Source: Desmodus rotundus (taxonomy: Eukaryota > Chordata > Mammalia > Chiroptera > Phyllostomidae). From it: a stretch of DNA of 64,000 bases. Of the stretch, positions 34,880-47,476 are shown piece by piece; position 1 is the stretch's first letter; every line of letters begins with the position of its first letter. The position numbers and the translations under genes are program-made. Under the pieces are notes generated by a model. The model was not told the DNA's origin, did no database searches, and was given only the letters and a program-made list of their open reading frames with translations. Location: the NCBI RefSeq assembly GCF_022682495.2, contig NC_071387.1, forward strand, positions 148,846,347-148,910,346, given 5' to 3'.

Positions 34880-35849
34880 TTGGTGTCTGCAAAAGGCATT
34901 CACCTGCGGCCAACCTGGGCCCCCGAGAGCAAGACCATGCCCCATGGCAGGAGCCTGGGGAGGCCACTGGAGCCACGGGGGCCAGGCCTGGGGATTTTGC
35001 CGGGGTTCTCTCGGGGCCCAGGCGTCCTCTCTCGCCCGGGGAGTGCCCACGCCGTCCCTTGACCCCCGCAGGACACCTGCATCCAGCGATAAGCGGCCCT
35101 CTGCCTCCATGGGGCTCGGAAACAAGGGGCCGGGGTGCGAGCAACTGGCCTACGTGGCGGCAAACCCGCAGACCCCTCCGTCACGTCCCCACCACTGCGA
35201 AGATCCCCCTGTTCTTCCATCCGTAAAGGGGTCCCCCTTTACGGATGGAAGAACAGGGGGGAGGCCCCCAGGAGATGGCTTTCCTCCGAGCCGCGGCTGC
35301 TTAGTTTGGGGCCCAGAAGCGGGGCCGCGCATGCGCGGGCAGGCCCCCTCACCACAAGCCTGTCTGCGGGCAACGGGCCCCGCCCTTGAGATATCTTGCC
35401 AGGTTCACAGGGTCCCTGGGGTCCTGTCGGGGAAACGGAAGTCCTCCCTGCCACCCAGAGGACCCCGCGTTTTCTCTTGGAACCCACTTGCCAGCAGCTC
35501 TCCAACCCCGGCAGAGGCAGAGTGCCCAGGGAAGACCTGGGGACCTAGGGCCGGGGAGGGGGGCCGGCCGCTGTTCAGCTCCAGATGGAGTGGGCCATGT
35601 GGTCGGAACCCACACCCACCGAGGGGTTCTCCCGGGGGGACTCAGGCCTGAGCCCTGCCTGGGCGGTTAAGAGTACTGCCCTGGCTCAAACTGCCCCCCC
35701 CCCCGCCCCCAGGAGGCAAACGTGGACCTGGCCACTGCCACTCTCTAAAGTCTGGTCTAAACTACGCAAGAAGCGACTGTGACCGCTGAGACCTCGGTCC
35801 CCCGGAGACCAACCCCCCTCTCCGTGAAGGCATCCCCGGCCTCCGGTAC
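34880..35849 (+). repeat. Unit 36, type d
   Basis: Type d with gggtcctgtcgg near 35,420. Confidence 0.93.
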
Positions 35850-36818
35850 TTGGTGTCTGCAAAAGGCATTCACCTGCGGCTAACCTGGGCCCTCGTGAGC
35901 AAGACCATGCCCCATGGAAGGAGCCTGGGAGGCCACTGGAGCCACGGGGGCCAGGGCTGGGGATTTTGCCGGGGTTCTCTCGGGGCCCAGGCGTCCTCTC
36001 TCGCCCGTGGAGTGCCCACGCCGTCCCTTGAACCCCGCAGGACACCTGCATCCAGCGATAAGCGGCCCTCTGCCTCCATGGGGCTCAGAAACAAGGGGCC
36101 GGGGTGCGAGCAACTGGCCTACGTGGCGGCAAACCCGCAGACCCCTCCGTCTCGTCCCCACCACTGTGAAGATCCCCCTGTTCTTCCATCCGTAAAGGGG
36201 TCCCCCTTTACGGATGGAAGAACAGGGGGGAGGCCCCCAGGAGATGGCTTTCCTCCGAACCGCGGCTGCTTAGTTTGTGGCCCAGAAGCGAGGCCGCGCA
36301 TGCGCGGGCAGGCCCCCTCACCACAAGCCTGTCTGCGGGCAACGGACCCCGCCCTTGAGATATCTTGCCCGGTTCACAGGGTCCCTGGGGTCGTGTCCGG
36401 GGAAACGGAAGTCCTCCCTGCCACCCAGAGGACCCCGCGTTTTCTCTTGGACCCCACTGGCCAGCACCTCTCCAACCCCGGCAGAGGCAGAGTGCCCAGG
36501 GAAGACCTGGGGACCTAGGGCCGGGGAGGGGGGCCGGCCGCTGTACAGCTCCAGATGGAGTGGGCCATGTGGGCGGAACCCACACCCACCGAGGGGTTCT
36601 CCCGGGGGGACTCAGGCCTGAGCCCTGCCTGGGCGGTTAAGAGTACTGCCCTGGCTCAAACTGCCCCCCCACCGCCCCCAGGAGGCAAACGTGGACCTGG
36701 CCACTGCCACTCTCTAAAGTCTGGTCTAAACTACGCAAGAAGCGACTGTGACCGCTGAGACCTCGGTCCCCCGGAGACCAACCCCCCTCTCTGTGAAGGC
36801 ATCCCCAGCCTCCGGTAC
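35850..36818 (+). repeat. Unit 37, type a
   Basis: Type a with gagcctgggaggcc (one G short) and ccagcacctc at 36461, which recurs at 41306. Confidence 0.93.
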
Positions 36819-37786
36819 TTGGTGTCTGCAAAAGTCATTCACCTGTGGCCAACCTGGGCCCCCGTGAGCAAGACCATGCCCCATGGCAGGAGCCTGGGGA
36901 GGCCACTGGAGCCACGGGGGCAGGGCTGGGGATTTTGCCGGGGTTCTCTCGGGGCCCAGGCGTCCTCTCTCGCCCGGGGAGAGCCCACGCCGTCCCTTGA
37001 CCCCCGCAGGACACCTGCATCCAGCGATAAGCGGCCCTCTGCCTCCATGGGGCTCGGAAACAAGGGGCCGGGGTGCGAGCAACTGGCCTACGTGGCGGCA
37101 AACCCGCAGACCCCTCCGTCACGTCCCCACCACTGCGACGATCCCCCTGTTCTTCCATCCGTAAAAGGGTGCCCTTTACGGATGGAAGAACAGGGGGGAG
37201 GCCCCCAGGAGATGGCTTTCCTCCGAGCCGCGGCTGCTTAGTTTGGGGCCCAGAAGCGGGGCGCGCATGCGCTGGCAGACCCCTCACCACAAGCCTGTCT
37301 GCGGGCAACGGGCCCCGCCCTTGAGATATCTTGCCAGGTTCACAGGGTCACTGGGGTCGTGTCCGGGGAAACGGAAGTCCTCCCTGCCACCCAGAGGACC
37401 CCGCGTTTTCTCTTGGACCCCACTGGCCAGCAGCTCTCCAACCGCGCCAGAGGCAGAGTGCCCAGGGAAGACCTGGGGACCTAGGGCCGGGGAGGGGGGC
37501 CGGCCGCTGTACAGCTCCAGATGGAGTGGGCCATGTGGGCGGAACCCACACCCACCGAGGAGTTCTCCTGGGGGGACCTAGGCCTGAGCCCTGCCTGGGC
37601 GGTTAAGAGTCCTGCCCTGGCTCAAACTGCCCCCCCCCCCTGCCCCCAGGAGGCAAACTTGGACCTGGCGATTGCCACCCTCTAAAGTCTGGTCTAAACT
37701 ACGCAAGAAGCGACTGTGACCGCTGAGATCTTGGTCCCCCGGAGACCAACCCCCCTCTCCGTGACGGCATCCCCGGCCTCCGGTAC
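36819..37786 (+). repeat. Unit 38, type b
   Basis: Type b with gggagagccc, gcgacgatcc, palindrome centre aaaagggtgccc and ctggcagacccctc. All but gcgacgatcc recur in unit 43. Confidence 0.93.
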
Positions 37787-38754
37787 TTGGTGTCTGCAAA
37801 AGGCATTCACCTGCGGCCAACCTGGGCCCCCGAGAGCAAGACCATGCCCCATGGCAGGAGCCTGGGGAGGCCACTGGAGCCACGGGGGCCAGGCCTGGGG
37901 ATTTTGCCGGGGTTCTCTCGGGGCCCAGGCGTCCTCTCTCGCCCGGGGAGTGCCCACGCCGTCCCTTGACCCCCGCAGGACACCTGCATCCAGCGATAAG
38001 CGGCCCTCTGCCTCCATGGGGCTCGGAAACAAGGGGCCGGGGTGCGAGCAACTGGCCTACGTGGCGGCAAACCCGCAGACCCCTCCGTCACGTCCCCACC
38101 ACTGCGAAGATCCCCCTGTTCTTCCATCCGTAAAGGGGTCCCCCTTTACGGATGGAAGAACAGGGGGGAGGCCCCCAGGAGATGGCTTTCCTCCGAGCCG
38201 CGGCTGCTTAGTTTGGGGCCCAGAAGCGGGGCCGCGCATGCGCGGGCAGGCCCCCTCACCACAAGCCTGCCTGCGGGCAACCGGCCCCGCCCTTGAGATA
38301 TCTTGCCCGGTTCACAGGGTCCCTGGGGTCGTGTCCGGGAAACGGAAGTCCTCCCTGCCACCCAGAGGACCCCGCGTTTTCTCTTGGACCCCACTGGCCA
38401 GCAGCTCTCCAACCCCGGCAGAGGCAGAGTGCCCAGGGATGACCTGGGGACCTAGGGCCGGGGAGGGGGGCCGGCCGCTGTACAGCTCCAGATGGAGTGG
38501 GCCATGTGGGCGGAACCCACACCCACCGAGGGGTTCTCCCGTGGGGACTCAGGCCTGAGCCCAGCCTGGCGGTTAAGAGTCCGGCCCTGGTTCAAACTGC
38601 CCCCCCCCTGCCCCCAGGAGGCAAACTTGGACCTGGCGACTGCCACCCTCTAAAGTCTGGTCTAAACTACGCAAGAAGCGACTGTGACCGCTGAGACCTT
38701 GGTCCCCCGGAGACCAACCCCCCTCTCCGTGAAGGCATCCCCGGCCTCCGGTAC
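37787..38754 (+). repeat. Unit 39, type c
   Basis: Type c with gcctgcctgcgg near 38,265, shared with unit 44. Confidence 0.93.
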
Positions 38755-39724
38755 TTGGTGTCTGCAAAAGGCATTCACCTGCGGCCAACCTGGGCCCCCG
38801 AGAGCAAGACCATGCCCCATGGCAGGAGCCTGGGGAGGCCACTGGAGCCACGGGGGCCAGGCCTGGGGATTTTGCCGGGGTTCTCTCGGGGCCCAGGCGT
38901 CCTCTCTCGCCCGGGGAGTGCCCACGCCGTCCCTTGACCCCCGCAGGACACCTGCATCCAGCGATAAGCGGCCCTCTGCCTCCATGGGGCTCGGAAACAA
39001 GGGGCCGGGGTGCGAGCAACTGGCCTACGTGGCGGCAAACCCGCAGACCCCTCCGTCACGTCCCCACCACTGCGAAGATCCCCCTGTTCTTCCATCCGTA
39101 AAGGGGTCCCCCTTTACGGATGGAAGAACAGGGGGGAGGCCCCCAGGAGATGGCTTTCCTCCGAGCCGCGGCTGCTTAGTTTGGGGCCCAGAAGCGGGGC
39201 CGCGCATGCGCGGGCAGGCCCCCTCACCACAAGCCTGTCTGCGGGCAACGGGCCCCGCCCTTGAGATATCTTGCCAGGTTCACAGGGTCCCTGGGGTCGT
39301 GTCGGGGAAACGGAAGTCCTCCCTGCCACCCAGAGGACCCCGCGTTTTCTCTTGGAACCCACTTGCCAGCAGCTCTCCAACCCCGGCAGAGGCAGAGTGC
39401 CCAGGGAAGACCTGGGGACCTAGGGCCGGGGAGGGGGGCCGGCCGCTGTTCAGCTCCAGATGGAGTGGGCCATGTGGTCGGAACCCACACCCACCGAGGG
39501 GTTCTCCCGGGGGGACTCAGGCCTGAGCCCTGCCTGGGCGGTTAAGAGTACTGCCCTGGCTCAAACTGCCCCCCCCCCCGCCCCCAGGAGGCAAACGTGG
39601 ACCTGGCCACTGCCACTCTCTAAAGTCTGGTCTAAACTACGCAAGAAGCGACTGTGACCGCTGAGACCTCGGTCCCCCGGAGACCAACCCCCCTCTCCGT
39701 GAAGGCATCCCCGGCCTCCGGTAC
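38755..39724 (+). repeat. Unit 40, type d
   Basis: Standard type d with gcccccgagag. Confidence 0.93.
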
Positions 39725-40694
39725 TTGGTGTCTGCAAAAGGCATTCACCTGCGGCTAACCTGGGCCCTCGTGAGCAAGACCATGCCCCATGGAAGGAGCC
39801 TGGGGAGGCCACTGGAGCCACGGGGGCCAGGGCTGGGGATTTTGCCGGGGTTCTCTCGGGGCCCAGGCGTCCTCTCTCGCCCGTGGAGTGCCCACGCCGT
39901 CCCTTGAACCCCGCAGGACACCTGCATCCAGCGATAAGCGGCCCTCTGCCTCCATGGGGCTCAGAAACAAGGGGCCGGGGTGCGAGCAACTGGCCTACGT
40001 GGCGGCAAACCCGCAGACCCCTCCGTCTCGTCCCCACCACTGTGAAGATCCCCCTGTTCTTCCATCCGTAAAGGGGTCCCCCTTTACGGATGGAAGAACA
40101 GGGGGGAGGCCCCCAGGAGATGGCTTTCCTCCGAACCGCGGCTGCTTAGTTTGTGGCCCAGAAGCGAGGCCGCGCATGCGCGGGCAGGCCCGCTCACCAC
40201 AAGCCTGTCTGCGGGCAACGGACCCCGCCCTTGAGATATCTTGCCCGGTTCACAGGGTCCCTGGGGTCGTGTCCGGGGAAACGGAAGTCCTCCCTGCCAC
40301 CCAGAGGACCCCGCGTTTTCTCTTGGACCCCACTGGCCAGCAGCTCTCCAACCCCGGCAGAGGCAGAGTGCCCAGGGAAGACCTGGGGACCTAGGGCCGG
40401 GGAGGGGGGCCGGCCGCTGTACAGCTCCAGATGGAGTGGGCCATGTGGGCGGAACCCACACCCACCGAGGGGTTCTCCCGGGGGGACTCAGGCCTGAGCC
40501 CAGCCTGGGCGGTTAAGAGTACTGCCCTGGCTCAAACTGCCCCCCCACCGCCCCCAGGAGGCAAACGTGGACCTGGCCACTGCCACTCTCTAAAGTCTGG
40601 TCTAAACTACGCAAGAAGCGACTGTGACCGCTGAGACCTCGGTCCCCCGGAGACCAACCCCCCTCTCTGTGAAGGCATCCCCAGCCTCCGGTAC
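39725..40694 (+). repeat. Unit 41, type a
   Basis: Type a with ggcccgctcacc near 40,188 and gagcccagcctgggcgg near 40,497, both shared with unit 45. Confidence 0.93.
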
Positions 40695-41663
40695 TTGGTG
40701 TCTGCAAAAGTCATTCACCTGTGGCCAACCTGGGCCCCCGTCAGCAAGACCATGCCCCATGGCAGGAGCCTGGGGAGGCCACTGGAGCCACGGGGGCAGG
40801 GCTGGGGATTTTGCCGGGGTTCTCTCGGGGCCCAGGCGTCCTCTCTCGCCCGGGGAGTGCCCACGCCGTCCCTTGACCCCCGCAGGACACCTGCATCCAG
40901 CGATAAGCGGCCCTCTGCCTCCATGGGGCTCAGAAACAAGGGGCCGGGGTGCGAGCAACTGGCCTACGTGGCGGCAAACCCGCAGACCCCTCCGTCTCGT
41001 CCCCACCACTGTGAAGATCCCCCTGTTCTTCCATCCGTAAAGGGGTCCCCCTTTACGGATGGAAGAACAGGGGGGAGGCCCCCAGGAGATGGCTTTCCTC
41101 CGAACCGCGGCTGCTTAGTTTGTGGCCCAGAAGCGAGGCTGCGCATGCGCGGGCAGGCCCCCTCACCACAAGCCTGTCTGCGGGCAACGGACCCCGCCCT
41201 TGAGATATCTTGCCCGGTTCACAGGGTCCCTGGGGTCGTGTCCGGGGAAACGGAAGTCCTCCCTGCCACCCAGAGGACCCCGCGTTTTCTCTTGGACCCC
41301 ACTGGCCAGCACCTCTCCAACCCCGGCAGAGGCAGAGTGCCCAGGGAAGACCTGGGGACCTAGGGCCGGGGAGGGGGGCCGGCCGCTGTACAGCTCCAGA
41401 TGGAGTGGGCCATGTGGGCGGAACCCACACCCACCGAGGGGTTCTCCCGGGGGGACTCAGGCCTGAGCCCTGCCTGGGCGGTTAAGAGTACTGCCCTGGC
41501 TCAAACTGCCCCCCCACCGCCCCCAGGAGGCAAACGTGGACCTGGCCACTGCCACTCTCTAAAGTCTGGTCTAAACTACGCAAGAAGCGACTGTGACCGC
41601 TGAGACCTCGGTCCCCCGGAGACCAACCCCCCTCTCTGTGAAGGCATCCCCAGCCTCCGGTAC
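40695..41663 (+). repeat. Unit 42, b/a hybrid
   Basis: b front (gcaaaagtcattc, cgtcagcaag, ttgacccccg) and a rear (ctcagaaac, cgaaccgcgg, tttgtggccc, ccagcacctc). It is the joint of a five-unit duplication. Private gaggctgcgcatgcgc near 41,136. Confidence 0.92.
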
Positions 41664-42630
41664 TTGGTGTCTGCAAAAGTCATTCACCTGTGGCCAACCT
41701 GGGCCCCCGTGAGCAAGACCATGCCCCATGGCAGGAGCCTGGGGAGGCCACTGGAGCCACGGGGGCAGGGCTGGGGATTTTGCCGGGGTTCTCTCGGGGC
41801 CCAGGCGTCCTCTCTCGCCCGGGGAGAGCCCACGCCGTCCCTTGACCCCCGCAGGACACCTGCATCCAGCGATAAGCGGCCCTCTGCCTCCATGGGGCTC
41901 GGAAACAAGGGGCCGGGGTGCGAGCAACTGGCCTACGTGGCGGCAAACCCGCAGACCCCTCCGTCACGTCCCCACCACTGCGAAGATCCCCCTGTTCTTC
42001 CATCCGTAAAAGGGTGCCCTTTACGGATGGAAGAACAGGGGGGAGGCCCCCAGGAGATGGCTTTCCTCCGAGCCGCGGCTGCTTAGTTTGGGGCCCAGAA
42101 GCGGGGCGCGCATGCGCTGGCAGACCCCTCACCACAAGCCTGTCTGCGGGCAACGGGCCCCGCCCTTGAGATATCTTGCCAGGTTCACAGGGTCACTGGG
42201 GTCGTGTCCGGGGAAACGGAAGTCCTCCCTGCCACCCAGAGGACCCCGCGTTTTCTCTTGGACCCCACTGGCCAGCAGCTCTCCAACCGCGCCAGAGGCA
42301 GAGTGCCCAGGGAAGACCTGGGGACCTAGGGCCGGGGAGGGGGGCCGGCCGCTGTACAGCTCCAGATGGAGTGGGCCATGTGGGCGGAACCCACACCCAC
42401 CGAGGAGTTCTCCTGGGGGGACCTAGGCCTGAGCCCTGCCTGGGCGGTTAAGAGTCCTGCCCTGGCTCAAACTGCCCCCCCCCCTGCCCCCAGGAGGCAA
42501 ACTTGGACCTGGCGATTGCCACCCTCTAAAGTCTGGTCTAAACTACGCAAGAAGCGACTGTGACCGCTGAGATCTTGGTCCCCCGGAGACCAACCCCCCT
42601 CTCCGTGACGGCATCCCCGGCCTCCGGTAC
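41664..42630 (+). repeat. Unit 43, type b
   Basis: Copy of unit 38 at +4,845 bp with gggagagccc, aaaagggtgccc and ctggcagacccctc. Confidence 0.93.
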
Positions 42631-43600
42631 TTGGTGTCTGCAAAAGGCATTCACCTGCGGCCAACCTGGGCCCCCGAGAGCAAGACCATGCCCCATGGCA
42701 GGAGCCTGGGGAGGCCACTGGAGCCACGGGGGCCAGGCCTGGGGATTTTGCCGGGGTTCTCTCGGGGCCCAGGCGTCCTCTCTCGCCCGGGGAGTGCCCA
42801 CGCCGTCCCTTGACCCCCGCAGGACACCTGCATCCAGCGATAAGCGGCCCTCTGCCTCCATGGGGCTCGGAAACAAGGGGCCGGGGTGCGAGCAACTGGC
42901 CTACGTGGCGGCAAACCCGCAGACCCCTCCGTCACGTCCCCACCACTGCGAAGATCCCCCTGTTCTTCCATCCGTAAAGGGGTCCCCCTTTACGGATGGA
43001 AGAACAGGGGGGAGGCCCCCAGGAGATGGCTTTCCTCCGAGCCGCGGCTGCTTAGTTTGGGGCCCAGAAGCGGGGCCGCGCATGCGCGGGCAGGCCCCCT
43101 CACCACAAGCCTGCCTGCGGGCAACCGGCCCCGCCCTTGAGATATCTTCCCCGGTTCACAGGGTCCCTGGGGTCGTGTCCGGGAAACGGAAGTCCTCCCT
43201 GCCACCCAGAGGACCCCGCGTTTTCTCTTGGACCCCACTGGCCAGCAGCTCTCCAACCCCGGCAGAGGCAGAGTGCCCAGGGATGACCTGGGGACCTAGG
43301 GCCGGGGAGGGGGGCCGGCCGCTGTTCAGCTCCAGATGGAGTGGGCCATGTGGTCGGAACCCACACCCACCGAGGGGTTCTCCCGGGGGGACTCAGGCCT
43401 GAGCCCTGCCTGGGCGGTTAAGAGTACTGCCCTGGCTCAAACTGCCCCCCCCCCCGCCCCCAGGAGGCAAACGTGGACCTGGCCACTGCCACTCTCTAAA
43501 GTCTGGTCTAAACTACGCAAGAAGCGACTGTGACCGCTGAGACCTCGGTCCCCCGGAGACCAACCCCCCTCTCCGTGAAGGCATCCCCGGCCTCCGGTAC
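42631..43600 (+). repeat. Unit 44, c/d hybrid
   Basis: c front with gcctgcctgcgg (as unit 39), gatatcttcccc near 43,141 and cagggatgacc. The rear is d (gctgttcagc, tggtcgg, cccgggggg). One unit length was lost here. Confidence 0.92.
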
Positions 43601-44570
43601 TTGGTGTCTGCAAAAGGCATTCACCTGCGGCTAACCTGGGCCCTCGTGAGCAAGACCATGCCCCATGGAAGGAGCCTGGGGAGGCCACTGGAGCCACGGG
43701 GGCCAGGGCTGGGGATTTTGCCGGGGTTCTCTCGGGGCCCAGGCGTCCTCTCTCGCCCGTGGAGTGCCCACGCCGTCCCTTGAACCCCGCAGGACACCTG
43801 CATCCAGCGATAAGCGGCCCTCTGCCTCCATGGGGCTCAGAAACAAGGGGCCGGGGTGCGAGCAACTGGCCTACGTGGCGGCAAACCCGCAGACCCCTCC
43901 GTCTCGTCCCCACCACTGTGAAGATCCCCCTGTTCTTCCATCCGTAAAGGGGTCCCCCTTTACGGATGGAAGAACAGGGGGGAGGCCCCCAGGAGATGGC
44001 TTTCCTCCGAACCGCGGCTGCTTAGTTTGTGGCCCAGAAGCGAGGCCGCGCATGCGCGGGCAGGCCCGCTCACCACAAGCCTGTCTGCGGGCAACGGACC
44101 CCGCCCTTGAGATATCTTGCCCGGTTCACAGGGTCCCTGGGGTCGTGTCCGGGGAAACGGAAGTCCTCCCTGCCACCCAGAGGACCCCGCGTTTTCTCTT
44201 GGACCCCACTGGCCAGCAGCTCTCCAACCCCGGCAGAGGCAGAGTGCCCAGGGAAGACCTGGGGACCTAGGGCCGGGGAGGGGGGCCGGCCGCTGTACAG
44301 CTCCAGATGGAGTGGGCCATGTGGGCGGAACCCACACCCACCGAGGGGTTCTCCCGGGGGGACTCAGGCCTGAGCCCAGCCTGGGCGGTTAAGAGTACTG
44401 CCCTGGCTCAAACTGCCCCCCCACCGCCCCCAGGAGGCAAACGTGGACCTGGCCACTGCCACTCTCTAAAGTCTGGTCTAAACTACGCAAGAAGCGACTG
44501 TGACCGCTGAGACCTCGGTCCCCCGGAGACCAACCCCCCTCTCTGTGAAGGCATCCCCAGCCTCCGGTAC
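43601..44570 (+). repeat. Unit 45, type a
   Basis: Copy of unit 41 at +3,876 bp. Confidence 0.93.
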
Positions 44571-45538
44571 TTGGTGTCTGCAAAAGTCATTCACCTGTGG
44601 CCAACCTGGGCCCCCGTCAGCAAGACCATGCCCCATGGCAGGAGCCTGGGGAGGCCACTGGAGCCACGGGGGCAGGGCTGGGGATTTTGCCGGGGTTCTC
44701 TCGGGGCCCAGGCGTCCTCTCTCGCCCGGGGAGTGCCCACGCCGTCCCTTGACCCCCGCAGGACACCTGCATCCAGCGATAAGCGGCCCTCTGCCTCCAT
44801 GGGGCTCGGAAACAAGGGGCCGGGGTGCGAGCAACTGGCCTACGTGGCGGCAAACCCGCAGACCCCTCCGTCACGTCCCCACCACTGCGAAGATCCCCCT
44901 GTTCTTCCATCCGTAAAGGGGTGCCCTTTACGGATGGAAGAACAGGGGGGAGGCCCCCAGGAGATGGCTTTCCTCCGAGCCGCGGCTGCTTAGTTTGGGG
45001 CCCAGAAGCGGGGCGCGCATGCGCTGGCAGGCCCCCTCACCACAAGCCTGTCTGCGGGCAACGGGCCCCGCCCTTGAGATATCTTGCCAGGTTCACAGGG
45101 TCACTGGGGTCGTGTCCGGGGAAACGGAAGTCCTCCCTGCCACCCAGAGGACCCCGCGTTTTCTCTTGGACCCCACTGGCCAGCAGCTCTCCAACCGCGC
45201 CAGAGGCAGAGTGCCCAGGGAAGACCTGGGGACCTAGGGCCGGGGAGGGGGGCCGGCCGCTGTACAGCTCCAGATGGAGTGGGCCATGTGGGCGGAACCC
45301 ACACCCACCGAGGAGTTCTCCTGGGGGGACCTAGGCCTGAGCCCTGCCTGGGCGGTTAAGAGTCCTGCCCTGGCTCAAACTGCCCCCCCCCCTGCCCCCA
45401 GGAGGCAAACTTGGACCTGGCGATTGCCACCCTCTAAAGTCTGGTCTAAACTACGCAAGAAGCGACTGTGACCGCTGAGATCTTGGTCCCCCGGAGACCA
45501 ACCCCCCTCTCCGTGACGGCATCCCCGGCCTCCGGTAC
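44571..45538 (+). repeat. Unit 46, type b
   Basis: Type b with cgtcagcaag near 44,615, the same private change as the front of unit 42; its rear is a normal b. Confidence 0.93.
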
Positions 45539-46506
45539 TTGGTGTCTGCAAAAGGCATTCACCTGCGGCCAACCTGGGCCCCCGAGAGCAAGACCATGCC
45601 CCATGGCAGGAGCCTGGGGAGGCCACTGGAGCCACGGGGGCCAGGCCTGGGGATTTTGCCGGGGTTCTCTCGGGGCCCAGGCGTCCTCTCTCGCCCGGGG
45701 AGTGCCCACGCCGTCCCTTGACCCCCGCAGGACACCTGCATCCAGCGATAAGCGGCCCTCTGCCTCCATGGGGCTCGGAAACAAGGGGCCGGGGTGCGAG
45801 CAACTGGCCTACGTGGCGGCAAACCCGCAGACCCCTCCGTCACGTCCCTACCACTGCGAAGATCCCCCTGTTCTTCCATCCGTAAAGGGGTCCCCCTTTA
45901 CGGATGGAAGAACAGGGGGGAGGCCCCCAGGAGATGGCTTTCCTCCGAGCCGCGGATGCTTAGTTTGGGGCCCAGAAGCGGGGCCGCGCATGCGCGGGCA
46001 GGCCCCCTCACCACAAGCCTGTCTGCGGGCAACCGGCCCCGCCCTTGAGATATCTTGCCCGGTTCACAGGGTCCCTGGGGTCGTGTCCGGGAAACGGAAG
46101 TCCTCCCTGCCACCCAGAGGACCCCGCGTTTTCTCTTGGACCCCACTGGCCAGCAGCTCTCCAACCCCGGCAGAGGCAGAGTGCCCAGGGATGACCTGGG
46201 GACCTAGGGCCGGGGAGGGGGGCCGGCCGCTGTACAGCTCCAGATGGAGTGGGCCATGTGGGCGGAACCCACACCCACCGAGGGGTTCTCCCGTGGGGAC
46301 TCAGGCCTGAGCCCAGCCTGGCGGTTAAGAGTCCGGCCCTGGTTCAAACTGCCCCCCCCCTGCCCCCAGGAGGCAAACTTGGACCTGGCGACTGCCACCC
46401 TCTAAAGTCTGGTCTAAACTACGCAAGAAGCGACTGTGACCGCTGAGACCTTGGTCCCCCGGAGACCAACCCCCCTCTCCGTGAAGGCATCCCCGGCCTC
46501 CGGTAC
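45539..46506 (+). repeat. Unit 47, type c
   Basis: Type c with cgtccctaccac near 45,843 and gcggatgctta near 45,953. Confidence 0.93.
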
Positions 46507-47476
46507 TTGGTGTCTGCAAAAGGCATTCACCTGCGGCCAACCTGGACCCCCGAGAGCAAGACCATGCCCCATGGCAGGAGCCTGGGGAGGCCACTGGAGC
46601 CACGGGGGCCAGGCCTGGGGATTTTGCCGGGGTTCTCTCGGGGCCCAGGCGTCCTCTCTCGCCCGGGGAGTGCCCACGCCGTCCCTTGACCCCCGCAGGA
46701 CACCTGCATCCAGCGATAAGCGGCCCTCTGCCTCCATGGGGCTCGGAAACAAGGGGCCGGGGTGCGAGCAACTGGCCTACGTGGCGGCAAACCCGCAGAC
46801 CCCTCCGTCACGTCCCCACCACTGCGAAGATCCCCCTGTTCTTCCATCCGTAAAGGGGTCCCCCTTTACGGATGGAAGAACAGGGGGGAGGCCCCCAGGA
46901 GATGGCTTTCCTCCGAGCCGCGGCTGCTTAGTTTGGGGCCCAGAAGCGGGGCCGCGCATGCGCGGGCAGGCCCCCTCACCACAAGCCTGTCTGCGGGCAA
47001 CGGGCCCCGCCCTTGAGATATCTTGCCAGGTTCACAGGGTCCCTGGGGTCGTGTCGGGGAAACGGAAGTCCTCCCTGCCACCCAGAGGACCCCGCGTTTT
47101 CTCTTGGAACCCACTTGCCAGCAGCTCTCCAACCCCGGCAGAGGCAGAGTGCCCAGGGAAGACCTGGGGACCTAGGGCCGGGGAGGGGGGCTGGCCGCTG
47201 TTCAGCTCCAGATGGAGTGGGCCATGTGGTCGGAACCCACACCCACCGAGGGGTTCTCCCGGGGGGACTCAGGCCTGAGCCCTGCCTGGGCGGTTAAGAG
47301 TACTGCCCTGGCTCAAACTGCCCCCCCCCCCGCCCCCAGGAGGCAAACGTGGACCTGGCCACTGCCACTCTCTAAAGTCTGGTCTAAACTACGCAAGAAG
47401 CGACTGTGACCGCTGAGACCTCGGTCCCCCGGAGACCAACCCCCCTCTCCGTGAAGGCATCCCCGGCCTCCGGTAC
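46507..47476 (+). repeat. Unit 48, type d
   Basis: Type d with acctggaccccc and ggggggctggccgc near 47,187. Confidence 0.93.

Larger units (their letters stand above)
31975..35849 (+). repeat. Higher-order copy (a-b-c-d), 3,875 bp
   Basis: A complete copy nearly identical to the one before it. They share gtgatggcatcc in the c unit, cctctcaagtctgg before the c unit, and the short poly-C gccccccgctg at the end of the c unit. Confidence 0.92.
35850..39724 (+). repeat. Higher-order copy (a-b-c-d) with private variants
   Basis: A complete copy carrying private changes: ccagcacctc at 36461, gggagagccc near 36,977, taaaagggtg near 37,162, and gcctgcctgcgg near 38,265. All reappear 4,845 bp (one poly-C base less for the last) downstream, marking it as the source or sister of a segmental duplication. 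Confidence 0.92.
39725..43600 (+). repeat. Rearranged higher-order copy (a, b/a hybrid, b, c/d hybrid)
   Basis: The order is broken. Unit 42 begins as b and becomes a between about 40,874 and 40,930. Unit 44 begins as c and becomes d between about 43,283 and 43,325. The net number of units is still four, because one unit was gained and one lost. Confidence 0.9.
36060..44700 (+). repeat. Five-unit segmental tandem duplication (offset 4,845 bp) with one-unit deletion in the second copy
   Basis: Private variants of units 37-39 recur in units 42-44 at +4,845 bp (ccagcacctc 36461 and 41306; gggga 36976 and 41821; gtaaaaggg 37161 and 42006). Variants of units 41-42 recur in 45-46 at +3,876 bp (cgctcacc 40191 and 44067; tcagcaag 40741 and 44617). 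The joint is in unit 42 (40,874-40,930) and the deletion in unit 44 (43,283-43,325). Confidence 0.9.
43601..47476 (+). repeat. Higher-order copy (a-b-c-d), 3,876 bp
   Basis: A complete copy. Its a unit and the start of its b unit share ggcccgctcacc (near 44,064) and cgtcagcaag (near 44,615) with units 41-42, exactly 3,876 bp upstream. Confidence 0.92.
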
